From a candidate division Zixibacteria bacterium RBG_16_43_9 (GTDB lineage: Bacteria; Zixibacteria; MSB-5A5; RBG-16-43-9), in contig MEWM01000006.1 of the NCBI GenBank assembly GCA_001775355.1, forward strand, positions 25,422 to 31,881: 6,460 nt of DNA, read 5' to 3'. The translations under genes were made by a program, and so were the position numbers. The notes below the pieces were generated by a model, which saw nothing but the letters and a program-made list of their open reading frames with translations, ran no database searches and had not been told where the DNA came from. The first letter of the stretch is position 1. Each line of letters opens with the position of its first letter. Below are positions 5,636-6,460 of this stretch, piece by piece.

Positions 5636-6190
5636 TTACATCCTCGGCAAAGTAATCTTTTTCTGCGCCTGATACTTCCCCTTTTTATCCTTATAGGAGG
5701 TCTCGCACTCCTCGTCCGCTTCTAAGAAGATTATCTGGGCAATCCCTTCATTCGCATAGATTTTAGCTGGCAGAGGTGTGGTATTGGAGATCTCTAAAGT
5801 AGCATACCCTTCCCATTCCGGCTCAAAAGGAGTGACGTTGACAATTATGCCACAGCGGGCGTAGGTAGACTTTCCAAGGCAAATAGTTAATATATTTCTG
5901 GGGATTTTGAAATATTCCACAGTTCGGGCTAGGACAAATGAATTTGGAGGAATGATACAAAAATTCCCTTTCACGTCTACTAAAGAGCGTGGGTCAAAAT
6001 TCTTTGGATCAACAATTGTGGTGTTCACGTTGGTGAAGACCTTAAATTCGTTTGCCACCCTGATATCGTAACCATAAGAAGATAACCCATAAGAGATTTT
6101 TCCTTTTTTGAGTTGACCTTCTGAGAAAGGTTTTATCATCTCTTTTTTTAAAGCCATCTGTCGAATCCACTTATCCGATTTAATAGGCAT
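5636..6190 (-). CDS. dcd: dCTP deaminase
   Basis: This enzyme deaminates dCTP to dUTP, feeding dTTP synthesis in the cytoplasm. It has 184 residues, within the usual range. Seen: [11 protein letters not shown] at 35-45, a family signature; [24 protein letters not shown] at 105-128, which includes Ser108 and Arg112 matching the active-site Ser and Arg of the E. coli enzyme; and [25 protein letters not shown] from 131, whose Glu133 matches the catalytic Glu. The FEPEWEG version of the loop is two residues shorter than in E. coli and is found in a broad class of bacterial deaminases. I see no sign of the bifunctional deaminase/dUTPase form, but sequence reading cannot exclude it. The ATG has GAGGG at a 7-base spacing. 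It starts 67 bases after the stop of the Rrf2 gene, so co-transcription is possible. An octamer repeat array begins 5 bases after its stop. Confidence 0.95.
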   Translation of the reverse strand: MPIKSDKWIRQMALKKEMIKPFSEGQLKKGKISYGLSSYGYDIRVANEFKVFTNVNTTIVDPKNFDPRSLVDVKGNFCIIPPNSFVLARTVEYFKIPRNILTICLGKSTYARCGIIVNVTPFEPEWEGYATLEISNTTPLPAKIYANEGIAQIIFLEADEECETSYKDKKGKYQAQKKITLPRM

Positions 6191-6257
6191 AAAAATACCC
6201 TCTCGTTTCTGAATTTTATCAAGAAGAGTAAATTAAAAAAAAGACTTGTCCTAAAAC

Positions 6258-6460
6258 TCAGGAAGTAATCAGGTCTGCTAAGGTTTTCTTCTCTAAGAGA
6301 TTCGTCAGATGATCCTGGGCTTTAACCCAGATCTTCCTCAAGGCACAGCTATCTTTCCTCTCGCAGGATTCCAAGTCATTTAAGCATCTGGTTAAATAGA
6401 TTGGGCCCTGGACGCTTTCCAGAATATCCTTAACTGTGATCTTATCGGCTGGGTTAGCCA
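6258..6460 (-). CDS. Rrf2-family transcriptional regulator, C-terminal part (start outside window)
   Basis: Only the last 66 codons are visible; the gene continues beyond the window edge. The reading frame runs from ANPADKITVKDILE through to the end LADLITS and a TGA stop. Three cysteines (Cys25, 32 and 38 of the visible part) are spaced C-x6-C-x5-C, as in the cluster-binding loop of Rrf2/IscR proteins. The preceding TVKDILESVQGPIYLTRC and the following helix (RKIWVKAQDHLTNLLEKKTLADLI) match the usual family C-terminus. The N-terminal winged-helix DNA-binding domain must lie upstream and is not seen. Members with these cysteines bind an Fe-S cluster and regulate Fe-S assembly, cysteine or redox genes. 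Being upstream of dcd and of a multi-cluster Fe-S enzyme is suggestive, but no operator can be recognised here. It is too short to assign to IscR, CymR or NsrR type. Confidence 0.88.
   Translation of the reverse strand, partial: ANPADKITVKDILESVQGPIYLTRCLNDLESCERKDSCALRKIWVKAQDHLTNLLEKKTLADLITS

Noticed and set aside
6191..6257. Terminator between the Rrf2 gene and dcd
   Set aside because: A T run follows AGGACAAGTC in transcript sense, but the only stem is GAC/GTC with a 2-base loop, too short to support a terminator.

Overview
This window shows six complete protein genes and one partial gene, all on the minus strand, so transcription runs from high to low coordinates. The gene set suggests an anaerobic bacterium that oxidises 2-oxoacids with ferredoxin. 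It holds a four-subunit pyruvate:ferredoxin oxidoreductase, a short malic enzyme, a corrinoid adenosyltransferase, a dCTP deaminase and an Fe-S type Rrf2 regulator. Base composition is moderate. The intergenic DNA is packed with short palindromic and micro-tandem repeats, a style I associate with uncultured candidate-phylum bacteria. No ribosomal RNA or other lineage marker is present, so the phylum cannot be fixed.

Layout in transcription order. At 6460-6258 is the C-terminal end of an Rrf2-family regulator with its three-cysteine cluster site. At 6190-5636 is dcd. At 5458-2547 is a compact operon porC-porD-porA-porB (gamma, delta, alpha, beta), with gaps or overlaps of only a few bases, closed by a hairpin terminator at 2520-2484. 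At 2322-988 is the malic enzyme, preceded by a leader region holding a compound repeat element (2350-2451). At 752-198 is the cob(I)alamin adenosyltransferase. The remaining 1-197 is noncoding and repeat-filled.

The genes fit central carbon metabolism. Malic enzyme would turn malate into pyruvate plus CO2 and NAD(P)H. The Por complex would then oxidise pyruvate with CoA to acetyl-CoA plus CO2 and reduced ferredoxin. The adenosyltransferase makes adenosylcobalamin for B12 enzymes outside the window. The Rrf2 protein could sense Fe-S or redox state, but its target is not shown here.

The coding genes are ordinary. The unusual material is between them. Three degenerate arrays with a 7- or 8-bp period start 5-7 bases after the stop codons of the adenosyltransferase, malic enzyme and dcd genes. 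Each is followed by a hairpin with a GTAG word at its edge. A 30-bp palindrome upstream of the malic enzyme appears to be split by a 67-bp insert flanked by a 5-bp direct repeat. That insert carries a hairpin repeat that recurs at 92-121.
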